Counted from the stretch's first letter, positions 50,036 through 61,245 are shown. The stretch is DNA of 64,000 bases from Polytrichum commune (GCA_950295325.1 OX485805.1:55080758-55144757); one strand, 5' to 3'. Notes: generated from the letters alone by a model not told the origin. Program-made: numbers and translations.

Positions 50036-50260
50036 TAATTAATGTAGTTAAAATAATTACAATAATTACTGTAATAATGTTTAGGAGTATTTTTATAAAT
50101 TGTTTTTAATACAAATACAATACGTACTAATTAAAAACAGTAAATACATTAATTCTATGTTTGTTTTTACTTTCACTAATTAAAAAATATATATACATAA
50201 GTTTATAAGTCTTATGGCTTCTTCATACAAAACTCTTACATACTTGGCCTATATCATGTA

Positions 50261-50470
50261 ATGAGCGATGGCTTAGTGGCAAAGGCCTTCACACTATAGC
50301 CAAGAGGTTCAAGGTTCGATCCCCTTGACCCCTCACCCTTGGCTTCGCCTAGGGTAGGTAGGTTGCTTTATCCATTAGCTTAGGTTAGGTGAGGTGGCCC
50401 TTCGCCCTTAGACCTATGTGAGTAGGCCCCGAATGCGAGGGTGGATTACTAATTTAGGATTTTTTACTTG
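50261..50470 (+). mobile_element. tRNA-derived SINE
   Basis: The sequence has a pol III A box (TGGCTTAGTGG, 50269-50279) and a B box (GGTTCGATCCC, 50313-50323) at tRNA-like spacing, followed by about 150 bp of unrelated body containing CACCCTTGGCTTCGCC and CCCCGAATGCGAGGGTGG. It ends in a T-rich stretch near 50458-50466. The cloverleaf stems do not pair well, so it is a SINE head rather than a working tRNA gene. It is inserted in the CACTA element above. Confidence 0.75.
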
Positions 50471-51983
50471 TATAACTTGGACATTAAACCACATCACCAT
50501 GGGTAAATGACGAGGTAAAGAGAATCCAACATGGCAAGGGGGCCGGAGTAAATGGAATCCTACATGTATAATTGTCCCAAATGACAAAGAAATTGACAGA
50601 ACTCTGTTAATTGTATGACCGAATCAAGGTGCCCTATATGACACCCAAATTAACAGAATTTCGTCACATTTTTGTCAAATAGGTCATATAAACTCTTGTA
50701 GTGATGTTATATCAGAAGTTAACCTAATTTATATCGCCGAGAGCTAGTAAAGGGAGCAAGCTTACGGTCATGAGTAAAATGAAATGAGAGAATGTCACTA
50801 AGCTTTGACACAATCTTGATACCGTGAGATGAAATGAAGACTATAGTCATTCTAAGAAATTAGCACCAGAGAGAGAGAGAGAGAGATTATACCAGAGAGT
50901 CGAACTATAACCGGGACAGCTGAAAGCAAGAAAGACCATCGCCAGCGTGAGAGAGACGAGAGTCCCTAGAGTAGTTAGGTTTAGTATGAGGAAGTGACTG
51001 AGAAAGAAAGTAGTAGCGAAGTGGAGATAGCTACAGTCTTATGATGAGATTAGGGACAAGTTAGCCTTTGATATGGGAAGAGTATGCACTAAGCGTGCAT
51101 AATTCATCATTACTTAGCATATGAGATGACTGCCTGGCATTGAAATGTCCCACTGGGAATGGATTGTTAAAGCTGATTATAGTATCGGGCGTGATTGATA
51201 CTTGGCTAACTAAAGCTTCAAGCTAATATAGAATATAGCCATATATGTTTATCTTATCTTGAATTGTGCAGAGATTGCAGTCCGGAATGGAATGGAGGAT
51301 GGTTCATGAATGAGATAAGTTATTAAATGAAGATTAATGCAAATAAGACAATTAATGAATCCATTGCATTGAATAAGATTATTTGAATTTGAATTGAAGA
51401 TTTTGTATTGTTGTTTCATGGAAACCAAAGGATACTAACCCCAATAGGATGAAAATCCATTGGATGACTATTGACCGGATACTCAAAGACAATAGTCCAA
51501 ATTTATGAGATTCACGACTGAAATAGGTCAAAGCCGTAGAGTGATAGACAATTTCCCTGAAAGTAGGACGGAATCACTCACGACTAAAGAGGCACAAAAG
51601 AACCATAAGAGTGGAGAGTAAGTGGAACAATGAAGGAATGAAGGGAGAAAGTTCTTAAGTTGTTATTATTATTCTTAATCCAATGTGACATTAACCCTTA
51701 TAGACACTATCTCAGTCTTCCTGGAGACTTAGTTCCCTAGGTTTGTTGTTTTAAGTCAGAGCAAAAACTTAACTACATTGCCTCAAATTAAAAGTCATGT
51801 CCAGATCTTGTGCACCGAATTCTTCCACGTGCGTGAGAGCTAAAGTCAACCATGTTGACAAGTGCACTTTTGAATGTTTGCGGCATGTGAGAGCACTTTT
51901 GATTTTTGTTTCAATGTAGGTTTTCATGTTACGTACTTAGCCATCATGTTGTGTAGAGGTTGGGTTGGGGGTATTGCTAGGCA

Positions 51984-52480
51984 TTACGGAGTTTGGTGGT
52001 TGATATGGTGACAAGGGGTGGTCATGATACGTGATTCAAGTGCTCCTTGTTTACCTAGCTTGTTGGCTTCATCATTTCCAACTATATTTTGGGTGTGCTC
52101 TAACTTTTTGATGATGATGTTATGAGTGGAGGTCCCAATGACATCTATGATGAGGGGATTGAGAAGTTTGTCTGGGTGGTTATATTGAGAAGAAGGGTGT
52201 CTTATGTGATTTAGTAAGAGGTATATACTATTAAGGTTGTCGGTGAAGTGGAAGGTGGCCATAGTGAGTTTTTTTTGGTATGATCTATTGCTAATAGTAA
52301 GGCATATGATGCGGCCATTAGGATATTCAGGTAGCTAGTGAGTTTGGTAGCTATGTCAATAGCTAATGTTGGGATGAATACGCCCAACCTATTATGTTTC
52401 CATTTCCTTGACAATCAAATAGTGTGAATGAGTCATTTGTAAATTTTGATTGTGTGGGTGGATATCTTAGTGGGAGGACA
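51984..52480 (-). pseudogene. Retroelement RNase H domain remnant
   Basis: Read on the minus strand, successive frames give NDSFTLFDCQGNGNIIGWAY (near 52395-52455), then AASYALLLAIDHTKK (near 52268-52312), MATFHFTDNLNSIYLLLNHI, and finally LEHTQNIVGNDEANKLGKQG. This is the order of an RNase H fold: the first strand with a mutated T-D-G-S, the helix, the catalytic D of FTDNLNS, and the H-x-x-x-x-GN-x-x-A-N/D end. At least two frame changes are needed. Domains of this kind occur at the end of some plant LINE ORF2s. I see no adjacent reverse transcriptase. Confidence 0.68.
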
Positions 52481-54354
52481 TTGGTTATTTTTGGAGGTAG
52501 TGGGGTGGTACGTGTTGGGGGTGGCGGAGGTGGTGAAGGGGTGGTGTGCCACATTTTGGGGATATCGGTGATATAAATAGGTGTGTGTGGAGTAGATATG
52601 GTGGTGTATGTGTAATTTGTGGCAGTTAATTCATTGGGGTAGTGAGTGTAGAAATGTGATGAACCGGGCTTTGTTGTGAAGTGTGAGATATGAGGAGTAT
52701 GGAGGTGAGAAGTGGTTCTTTCCTGTGCTAGTCGGGAAGGGTGGGTGTTATTGTGTTGTTCATTGTGAGAGGAGATATTGTGATAATTGGGATTATTCCT
52801 ACTTAGTGGAGGGGGTTAGTGCTGGTATGGGTCCAATCATCATGTGCGATGATGAGATTATTAGAGAATATAGTGATCTAGGAGAAACCATGGTAAACCC
52901 ATATTTTTAATCATATACTACAAATTGTATGCCCCCAAACCTAGTACCACGGAGGGAGGTATTATTCCCTAATACCACCTTAATACTAACATTACTCTAA
53001 ATTAGGATTTAAGTAAATATAAACAAAAGACTTGTCCAAAATTGAAACTTGCACATTACAAAACAATGTTTTGGGGGAAGAAACTAGAAGAATATAATGA
53101 AAACCCCAAATATAGATACTTTGAGAAAAATGGTCAAATGATCCCTTTGGATGTAGGTTTCTTTTTTCACAAATAACACAGTGTGCATCCAACTAACACA
53201 TGCTACAACAAGAGATATAATATGTTCCTAGAATTAGTTGTTGTCATTTCTATCATAGGATTTGTTGAACAAGTGCACATATAAAAATTCACTATTAGAC
53301 CATATTTCATGCATAAATGTAGGTACTTAAAATACAATTCGTCATACTATCACCATGATACCCTACTATCAAACATCGCCCTAATACTACATTAGTGAGG
53401 TAGAATCTTCCATATATATATATATATAAATTTTCATATGACCAAAAACTTATAGTCAATTATGATTGGAATGTTGGAATTCCCAATGAGTTTTAGTGCA
53501 TGAATGAGAGGCAACCTTGTGGCCTAGTCCCAATGAATTTTATTTTAGATTTTCAAGACCTTGGAGCATTGGCTACAACCATTTGAGTGATGAAGCCAAT
53601 ATGACTGATTATACAAATTATCATCCAAATCTATACACAATCATCCAAAAGTCAACAATGTCATCTAATTTTGTATGATTTATAGGGATAATTTTGGCTA
53701 TTTCATCCACAAAATCATTGAAAATTCTATTTCTATTTAAAATCGTGAATCGTTGGCTCATAGCCAAATTAAAAATGGATGCTACAATTTTTTTTTTAAA
53801 TAATGATTGTATAGGCCTTCTTATGTTGCAAGGTAGAAGGATGTGAATATTGCAAGGCCCATATATAGTTTCTTACATGTGGAGATAAATTTCTCCAAAA
53901 TCAATTTGGGTGATGAATAACCCTCTGGTTGAACATTTATGGACATGCTTTACAAATCTACTAGATATTAGACACACATCAGTCTCATGGTAGGAAACGT
54001 GTGGTGAAACAAACGTCAAATACCCATATCAAGATTAATTAATGGGATTGTGGCCCATGAGAATTTGTGGCATGTATGCAAGGAAGTTTAAAAACATGCA
54101 TGTTATAGGATTCTGGTTGCCATGATTTTCCATGATCCATATACACAATGTATACATAGGCTAATTAAGACACTCAAGAAAATCTTGGTGTATTGACGAG
54201 ATGGCCTTTTTATTGGAAACCCCCCCTTTTGCAAGGTAAGACATTATGAATCTCTCTCATGCCTAAAATTAGCAAAGGGAGGGTCTTTGTGTTGGGCTTT
54301 CAAAAAATGTTGGACTCTCACCCTTGAGTAAGGGTAGCCCGGCTCTTCATTTTT

Positions 54355-54450
54355 TGGAAGCCCTCCTTCAAAGTCTTTCCCTATATGTAAAACTCCCACA
54401 ACCAAAAAGTCAATGGATTCAAGGTGGAGGTGATGAATATAACGATCATA
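54355..54450. repeat. Copy of a short repeat also triplicated at 56070-56310
   Basis: The block GGAAGCCCTCCTTCAAAGTC, then TATATGTAAAACTCCCA, CCAAAAAGTCAATGGATTC and GATGAATAT matches the units at 56150-56215 and 56225-56325. It is noncoding. Confidence 0.65.
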
Positions 54451-54963
54451 TAAGGTCAAGTTCCATGGACTCGATGAACCGGGCACCATGGGTGAGTACG
54501 CCATCATGTAAGTCCTTAAAAGGTTTAAAGCCTTAGACCCCCCTCGGATACAAATTTGTTCCCAAATTGTGAACTTAATTAATTACACCATCGCGTGGTT
54601 AACATTACCCATGAAATGAAGAGGTTTGATTGGAAGATAACTTAAAGATAACATGAAAAGACAATGGACCCTACCGTATGAATGGGAGAAAATGAGAAGA
54701 ATTTGCACGTAACACGCATTCTCACCCCTCTCATGGAAACATGCAAAAGACTTATGAGGGCATGAATGGGGGGGGGGGATATTGTACATATGTCTTCATG
54801 GCGGGATTTGACACTTTTGAAAAGTCCTCCCAATGTGTGGGGAGATTAGTCAAGATCCAACTGTTTCTTAACTTGAACTAGTTAATATTTCTCAAACGCA
54901 GGACCAATTTACACTATGGACCATGAAGTTGGACCAAGGCTCTGCAAGGTAGCTGATTGGCTG

Positions 54964-54989
54964 CTGAAGTTGTCCCGGGACAACTTCAG
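54964..54989. repeat. Perfect 26-bp palindrome
   Basis: CTGAAGTTGTCCC is followed directly by its exact reverse complement. The arm sequence TGAAGTTG also occurs in the terminal repeat of the surrounding element, so it may be an internally rearranged copy of the terminus. Confidence 0.9.
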
Positions 54990-55361
54990 TTTACACTAAG
55001 GAAAAAATGTCAGAGGGACCATGAAGGTCAAGGTCCCCAAAATACAAATTTTAAGGTCTAATAAATGCACTGACATGGTCCAACGGGTTCTGCGGTGAGA
55101 GAGACAAGAGAGGTGGTCAGGTAGGAAAAGGCAAGGGCCCATGTCAAAGAAATGTTGTTTTAACAAATTTTTAATGAATATGCCCTCTATATGCCTTAAT
55201 CATATCATAGCCCGTGAGACATACCACTATTACCTTGCCCTACCCCTTAACTCGGCTCTCACGTGTTTCACCAAACAACGTGGGACATCTAAAACTCAAG
55301 AATTTGAGTGCAAATTTGTTTTTTTGCTCTACCAACCGAAATGTTTGGAATTTGGGGGCTT

Positions 55362-55412
55362 GTAATATACCGTTGGAAAGGTCTTTTCAAGAGCTTTCCA
55401 ATGGTATATTAC
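55362..55412. repeat. Short hairpin (19-bp arms, 13-base loop)
   Basis: GTAATATACCGTTGGAAAG and CTTTCCAATGGTATATTAC are reverse complements with one mismatch. It is located inside the TIR element. Confidence 0.85.
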
Positions 55413-56062
55413 ACGTCCCGAGTGTTTTTGAATTACAGTTGCAAAACAAAAAAGAATAATTTGTAATCGTTTAGTGACTGTAGATCAGGGTGGTCAAAAG
55501 AACCACAATGGGAAATATTCTAACACTATTTATCAAAGAATTGAACTTTAGTGTTGAGCAAGGTAGGGTGGTAACAACATTATATATAATCAAACACTAA
55601 ATATCCTATTTAGTGTAGTGACAACACAAGGTACATGTCACATGCAAATTACATGTCACATGTACAAATTAAATCACTCATTTTTTTGTAAAAATTGTTG
55701 TGAGAAGATTTGCAAGCCACATCTTCGACACATTTAACAAGAAGTGAAGACAAGTGAAGCCCAAGAGAAGACAAGAGAATGGTCAAACTTGAATTTTTTC
55801 CAAAATTGCCCTTTTTGGGCATGTATTAAAAAAATGAGCACCTTCACTTTTTGGTGCATGGTCATTCTTCTTGGCCCACATTCGGTTTACAACTAGTGAG
55901 GGGCCCAAGGCTCTCCAAACTATTTTTTTATGAAATCGGACCATGAACTCGAACCATTTACAAAGACCACCTTCCATCGTCCAACTTCAGGGTCCATAGT
56001 GTAAACTGGCCCTCAACCGACCCATCTGTAACTATGATAGCACGGTCAGATCTCCGCATTCA

Positions 56063-56325
56063 GTGAGCTCTCCTTCAAGGTCTTACCCTTGCTGTAAAAC
56101 TCCCACGGAAACAAAAAAAAACCAGTGGTTCATCCCGGCATTTTTAGAAAGCCCTCCTTCAAGGTCTTTGGTATATGTAAATATCAAACTCTCAAGACCA
56201 AAAAGTCAGAGAACGAGTCGAACATTTTTGGAGAGCCCTCCTTCAAGATCTTCTTCCTGTATATGTAAAGCTCCCAAGACCATAAAGTCAGTGGATTCCA
56301 CTGTCGGGGATGAGATGAATATCGT
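56063..56325. repeat. Threefold tandem repeat of about 80 bp
   Basis: The blocks CTCTCCTTCAAGGTCTT (56070), CCCTCCTTCAAGGTCTT (56154) and CCCTCCTTCAAGATCTT (56237) are each followed by a GTAAA and a CTCCCA or CTCTCAAGACC-type block. The later two also carry AAAGTCAG. A dispersed copy is at 54355-54450. It is noncoding, despite a short frame reading through it. Confidence 0.72.
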
Positions 56326-56814
56326 GATATTATAAGTGCTGATGAGAAATTGACATGACCATTTTAGGATATTTGAAGTGGGCACTGGGCTTTACAGACA
56401 ACTTACCTACTACGTCCTACGCACCTACTACCAACTTGACCAGGGCTAGATGCCCATCTCTTGAGCTGTGGGGCCACCACTAAGCTTATTACCAAGGTTT
56501 ATGTAGAGTTCGTTGCCTGAGTTTTCACCTTGAGCAAAATGGTAGGGACCCAGCTCAAAGAGGTGGGCGTCTACACTCTTTTGTTTATTTACTGTGAGTT
56601 ATCATTTGGAGTTTCACAGTGTTATAGCTTTTGACTGGCACTATCGTTTTTGCCAACTAAGTTATATCATATTCTTCGGTGAGCACACTAATTACTTATG
56701 TTATTCGGGGAAAAAGTGACACTTTCAGTAAAATGTTACAGCAATGTGCAACTCCAGATAGTAGCCCACACTAATTAGACAAAAAGGTGTAGCCCTGGCC
56801 CTACCAACTCGTGT

Positions 56815-57020
56815 ACGGGGGGATATTTGGGCATGATCGGTCGAGATCCTAGTGGTTCCAAGACCAACCAGTTTCATGTCAATATCTTTCGGTTTTTCTT
56901 TATTAAAATGAGGAATATCCTATAAATTTTTCCAAATGGATCGGTTATCATTTCCTAAAGCTTTGAATGTGAACCGGTTATTGCTCAAAGTCAACCGGTT
57001 GACTGGTCTTCACCCATTTT
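56815..57020. repeat. Dispersed repeat R5 with AACCGGTT palindromes, copy 2
   Basis: This is homologous in order to 26830-27085. It contains GAACCGGTTATT and TCAACCGGTTGACTGG, plus one-mismatch variants. The repeat ends about 480 bp before the probable TATA box of the phospholipase gene, so it is part of that gene's distal promoter region. Confidence 0.72.
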
Positions 57021-57499
57021 GTAAACTGTGACCAACAAATTACTGTCACAGAGTACCGATGCTTCCTGCGCACGACAGGAACACTTTTTTCTTAGAAAGC
57101 ATGTGCACTGTCGCTGGTCTGCGGCCCGAGTCAGTTCACACGCTTTGATTCAGAGTTGTCAGAGTCGGCACCCGTTCTATCCCATCGCGTCCATCATTGG
57201 CTTGGTCGGAGTGCCTCGCAATGTTACCTCTGACTTTGAATCACAAACGTGATGATGAGCATTGAGAAGTCTATGTAGATCTGCATGCAAGCAGGTGCCT
57301 CGGTAACCCCCCAGGATATATACTCTTCCGATGGCTCAGACTTGGCACCAAATTTAATTCTCTAGATGTCACTCTTACAATATCTGTGTTACAATTCTTC
57401 TGTCTACACATACATGATTTGCATCAGGTTATAGACATCATCTGCTTTGAGTGTGCGTCTGCTTTTGAAGTCTGAGTCGAGTTTTGAAGAGGTTTGAAA

Positions 57500-57508
57500 T
57501 TATATATA
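57500..57508 (+). promoter_or_regulatory. Probable TATA box of the phospholipase A1 gene
   Basis: TTATATATAG lies about 90 bp before the start codon, with a plausible leader of roughly 55-60 bases after it. It is the only strong TATA-like motif in the 150 bases upstream. Confidence 0.5.
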
Positions 57509-57591
57509 GAGCACTCCTGGTGGTAGAGGGAGAATTTAGAATCGAGTGACCTTGCAAAGCTGGAGTAAAGGGCAGATTTTGGGCGGGCACC

Positions 57592-59460
57592 ATGGCTGTG
57601 TGTTTGAGAAGCCGGTCGTTGATGCACAGTGGGATTGTGAATCTTCGCGACGGTGAATTGGAGAATGGACCGGTCGTTGTTGCGTCCATCAGTGGCAGGG
57701 ATAGTGCAGGGTCCTTCAAGGAGAATTCGTGCTGTGATTCTACTAGTTTGGGGCTAAGGCAGAGGAGCCAGCCCGGGAAGAGGTTCACCTTGCAAGTTAT
57801 AAGCAAAGCTGGAAGTGATCAATCGTCGAGCACATCCAAAGGAAAAAACTCAAACCTGCCACAAATACAAATATTGCAGCGATCTCCATCTGCCTTTGAG
57901 TGGTCGGAGATGATTGAAAGAAGCAAGTCTACCTCCAGCTTCAATGTGAAAGAATCTGGCATTCAGCCACTGCACACTCAAGACGAGGATGATAATGCAG
58001 GTGAAGGAAACAACAAGATGTTCAAAGAGGATCATTCTTGTTTGGGAAAAATATCAACAACATTTAGGAGGCCGCTGGCAGAGAGGTGGAGAGAAATTCA
58101 GGGAGAGAGAAAGTGGAAAGGGTTGCTAACTCCCCAGTTGGACTCCGTCCTCCGCACCGAAATCCTAAAGTGCGGGGAATTTGCGCAGGCCAACTACGAT
58201 GCATTCGACTACGACCCAACCTCCAAGTACTGCGGCAGCAGCAGGTTCAACAAGAAGAAGTTGCTGGAAAATGTGGGATTGGAGAACAGCGGTTACGAAG
58301 TCACCAAGTTCCTGTACGCAATGGCCAATGTGAACGTCCCCAAGTTTTTTCGTCACTCGAGTATTGTAACTGAAGACTCGACGGGTGTGGACGAGATCTG
58401 GAGCAGGCACTCCAACTGGATGGGATTCATCGCCGTCGCCACAGACGAGAAGGAGATTCGGAGGCTAGGTCGAAGAGACATCATGGTGTCGTGGCGAGGC
58501 ACGGTGATGGCGTTGGAATGGATGGAGAATCTGCGTGACTTCCTAGCTCCCACCAGCCCCGGGCATCATGAAAGCAGGGTGGTGGATGGGTGCAATCGGA
58601 AGGTGAAGGTGGAGAGAGGCTTCCTCTCACTTTACACCTCCAAAGATGCCACCACAAAGTACAACAAGAACAGCGCAGCCGAACAGGTGAAGATGGAGAT
58701 TCAGAGACTCGTGGAATTGTATTCAGATGAGGAACTCAGTATCACCATCACTGGTCACAGCCTGGGTGGAGCTCTTGCAACTCTCTCAGCTTACGACATA
58801 GCCAACAGTAACTGCACCCAGAGGCCGCAAGTAAAACTCCAACAACAAAGTAACAACAAAGAAGCTGGACATGATGAATCTGATGCATCAAGGCTTGACA
58901 ATATGAGCATTCCCATCACAGCATTCACGTTTGCATCTCCGAGAGTGGGTAACGATGCATTCCGGGACCGGTTGCTTGAGCTTGGCGTGCACGTGTTGCG
59001 CATTGAGAATAAGTTTGACATTGTGCCTAAAGTCCCTGGCCTTTTTGTGAACGAAAGAGCCTTCACCATGTTCGGCGGCTTGGAGCAGCTTGTTAGTCCG
59101 TGGCTGGACAGAATCCCATGGACGTATACTCATGTTGGCGAGGAGCTGAAGCTCGACCAGACCAGATCCGCCTTCCTGAAGACCAAGAAAGACTATGGGA
59201 ATAGCCACAATTTGGAGCTTTATCTGCATCTGCTGAGTATATACCAAGGGCCCCAACTGCCATACAAGGGCGTGACGGTGGACAGGGACATTGCTCTTGT
59301 CAACAAATCCTGCAATCAACTCAAAGACGAACTTCGTGTGCCTGCATGCTGGTATCAATTAGAAAACAAGGGCATGGAGCAACAGAAGGGCCGGTGGGTA
59401 TTGCCTGATCGGGCCGACGATGACGTTCCCTCCAGCGATGCTCACGACGACTGGGTTTGA
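57592..59460 (+). CDS. Phospholipase A1, class I (PLA1-I gamma / DAD1-like), probably plastid-targeted
   Basis: One exon of 622 residues encodes a lipase_3-type acylhydrolase. This family removes the sn-1 acyl chain from membrane phospho- and galactolipids, and some members feed jasmonate synthesis. The start ATG has a strong context (CACCATGG). Residues 1 to about 150 are Ser/Arg-rich and low in acidic residues at first, consistent with a transit peptide and linker. The family core begins near 160 (RWREIQG) and includes FAQANYDAFDYDP and YGAxx-like CGSSRF. VSWRGTV (299-305) is the oxyanion-loop region. GHSLGG has nucleophile Ser390. NKFDIVPKVPG has Asp476. SHNLELYLHLL has His539. A Gln/Asn-rich insert follows the nucleophile helix, near 410-430. 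The length fits the class, and nothing is broken. The exact substrate and localisation are inferred. Confidence 0.95.
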   Translation: MAVCLRSRSLMHSGIVNLRDGELENGPVVVASISGRDSAGSFKENSCCDSTSLGLRQRSQPGKRFTLQVISKAGSDQSSSTSKGKNSNLPQIQILQRSPSAFEWSEMIERSKSTSSFNVKESGIQPLHTQDEDDNAGEGNNKMFKEDHSCLGKISTTFRRPLAERWREIQGERKWKGLLTPQLDSVLRTEILKCGEFAQANYDAFDYDPTSKYCGSSRFNKKKLLENVGLENSGYEVTKFLYAMANVNVPKFFRHSSIVTEDSTGVDEIWSRHSNWMGFIAVATDEKEIRRLGRRDIMVSWRGTVMALEWMENLRDFLAPTSPGHHESRVVDGCNRKVKVERGFLSLYTSKDATTKYNKNSAAEQVKMEIQRLVELYSDEELSITITGHSLGGALATLSAYDIANSNCTQRPQVKLQQQSNNKEAGHDESDASRLDNMSIPITAFTFASPRVGNDAFRDRLLELGVHVLRIENKFDIVPKVPGLFVNERAFTMFGGLEQLVSPWLDRIPWTYTHVGEELKLDQTRSAFLKTKKDYGNSHNLELYLHLLSIYQGPQLPYKGVTVDRDIALVNKSCNQLKDELRVPACWYQLENKGMEQQKGRWVLPDRADDDVPSSDAHDDWV

Positions 59461-60640
59461 TAAGTCTGATCGATGCATTTCGGCACATATTAATAACTAG
59501 ATTCAGTTAATTGTAAACACAATTCAATGCAAGGTACTTATATACAGTGGCCCTATTCTGGGCACTTCCAACTCCAGACAGTTTTGGCTGTTGGATCGGA
59601 TCGGGAATTGCCTCATCCGGTTAGGAATTGCTACTGACGAATATTGTCATTTCGAGTTTCAGAATATCAGGAACTGATTTGATGCAAAGGTTAGAGTCTA
59701 GGTGTAGAATTTATTTCTCTTCACATAGGCCCTCCAAATTGTATAAACTATTGATTTTAGAGTGGTATACATAAATTTTTGAGCATATAAAATTCTCCAA
59801 TCTCCTCGTAACACACGTTCTATCTTTTTGGGTGTCTGTTCATAACTACAAGCATTGCCATATACTACATTGAACACGCACGGATTAAATCTTGCTGGGT
59901 AATTTGTAACAGGTTAACTTCAATTTTTAAGACCTCCAATTTAGGCGGAGGGTCATAAGAAACTGCAATAGACTATTCATTGGAGCTAATTTTCTCACCC
60001 AGCAACAAATTTTCAAGGAAAATTGTCATTGCTCGTTCCATCCGAAGACCATTCGAGCTGCTTCCTAAGTTACAAATATTATTACGCTGTCACCATACAG
60101 AATTTGGAACATACCGCAGTTGAGGGTTAAAGTGCTTCATCTATGTTCATGGACATCAGGGGATAACTTTGGGAAAATAAATATGGACATGTAAGCTTCG
60201 GAAATTTTCAATAATGATCTTCCGCTCAACTAGTTCCATGTGTTAGGATGCAACAAGGGCAACAGAAACTACCCACACTGTGTGATTCATAGAGAGATGA
60301 AGACAGAAATTCAGCACGCTGCCATCTGCTGGTGCATAAGTATTAGTAGTGGACAGGAACTTTCGTATGGAGTATGGCACCGGTGGGTGATACAATGGCA
60401 TGGTTTATTGGTGACTTGCAGAAAACACAAGAAAGATTCTCAGCTTTAAGTCCCTTGTCAAATATTTATACTCCACAATCCCACTTTCTACGAAAGTTCC
60501 CGAAATTCCCTTCATGAATTCTTGTCACGGCATTTCACTGTCAATGTTGTCAGTCCATACACAAATTCGTTACCCTTTCGACTTGATATGAGTGATAGCA
60601 TAGTAACCGTCATACCCTCTTGGATGCAAAAGAGAACGAA
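59461..60640. other. 3' flank, no gene seen
   Basis: The first 100-200 bases are probably 3' UTR of the phospholipase gene, although I see no clear AATAAA. The rest has only short chance frames. Confidence 0.5.
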
Positions 60641-60645
60641 AAGAA

Positions 60646-60741
60646 TGGACCATTTCTCGATTTGTGCGTGTCATTCTTGCGCAAAGGTCATGCTAATCTT
60701 CTATGTATCATTCCAATTTAATCAGATGTCTCCAAAGAGAC
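60646..60741 (-). pseudogene. U6 spliceosomal snRNA pseudogene
   Basis: Read on the minus strand, the sequence follows plant U6 snRNA end to end. It starts GTCTCTTTGGAGACATCTGA (5' stem-loop), then has the TTGGAA block, GAAGATTAGCATG (with the AGC catalytic triad), GCGCAAGAATGACACGCACA and AATCGAGAAATGGTCCA. About ten substitutions are visible, mostly C-to-T or G-to-A. One lies in the ACAGAGA box that pairs with the 5' splice site, which reads ACATAGA. Upstream on that strand I see no USE (RTCCCACATCG), so a transposed or decayed copy is more likely than a working gene. Confidence 0.88.
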
Positions 60742-61245
60742 AAAACGAGCATATTATTTATTGATTACATTCTAACGTTTTTGATATGGCCCTTTCACTT
60801 ATGGGTATGATAGAACCAGGTTATTAATCCCACCATTACAAAATCACATCCTTCTTGTCTCTGTCTTTTTTCACACTCTCCTTGTAGTCATTCAACCCTC
60901 AACCTTGATTGTAATCCTCATAGGGGCTTTCCACAAGACGTTGATCTCATTCGAGAAGTGCACACATGTGACGCAATGCGAGAAACATGGTGCAATGCGA
61001 GACACTAGGCATAATGCGAGAGTGTGGGTTGACTTCTTTGGTGGTTTGCATTAATGGGAAAACCCCCATGATATAAGGGAGATAAATGTGACAATACAAA
61101 GTGAGATTTGAACTAGGAACATTTGTTATGGGTATTTAAAGAGAGTGAGTGACATTACGGGGTTGATATTATGGAGTTTAGGGTGTAATAGGCATCATCC
61201 CCACACCTTCAACTGTACATTATATATTTTTATTAGCAACAATAA
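60742..61245. other. Gene-free stretch
   Basis: I see nothing coding. A short direct repeat (GCAATGCGAGA) occurs at about 60973 and 60993, with a similar ATAATGCGAGA at 61011. Confidence 0.5.

Larger units (their letters stand above)
49466..50703. mobile_element. Non-autonomous CACTA (En/Spm) transposon with 3-bp target duplication
   Basis: The left end is CACTACAAGGAAA at 49466 and the right end is CTCTTGTAGTG ending at 50703, so CACTACAAG is inverted at the two ends. The trinucleotide ATG precedes the left end (49463-49465) and follows the right end (50704-50706), matching the 3-bp duplication made by CACTA transposases. Subterminal regions carry related motifs in both orientations (TGACAAAAA, TTTTTGTCAA, AATTGACA). 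The element is 1,238 bp, encodes no transposase, and contains a 26-bp minisatellite and a tRNA-derived SINE. Confidence 0.9.
54901..56011. mobile_element. TIR element with possible 9-bp target duplication (Mutator-like?)
   Basis: The left end is GGACCAATTTACACTATGGA and the right end, on the other strand, is GGCCAGTTTACACTATGGAC. Both continue into CTGAAGTTGGAC-like sequence, giving terminal repeats of about 32 bp with a few mismatches. The flanks CTCAAACGC (54891-54899) and CTCAACCGA (56012-56020) match at 7 of 9 positions, as an aged Mutator-type duplication might. No transposase is seen. Internal palindromes lie at 54964-54989 and 55362-55412. Confidence 0.68.

Noticed and set aside
50261-50335. 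tRNA gene candidate (A and B boxes)
   Set aside because: Pol III boxes are present but the acceptor and anticodon stems do not pair convincingly and a long unrelated body follows, so it is called a SINE head.
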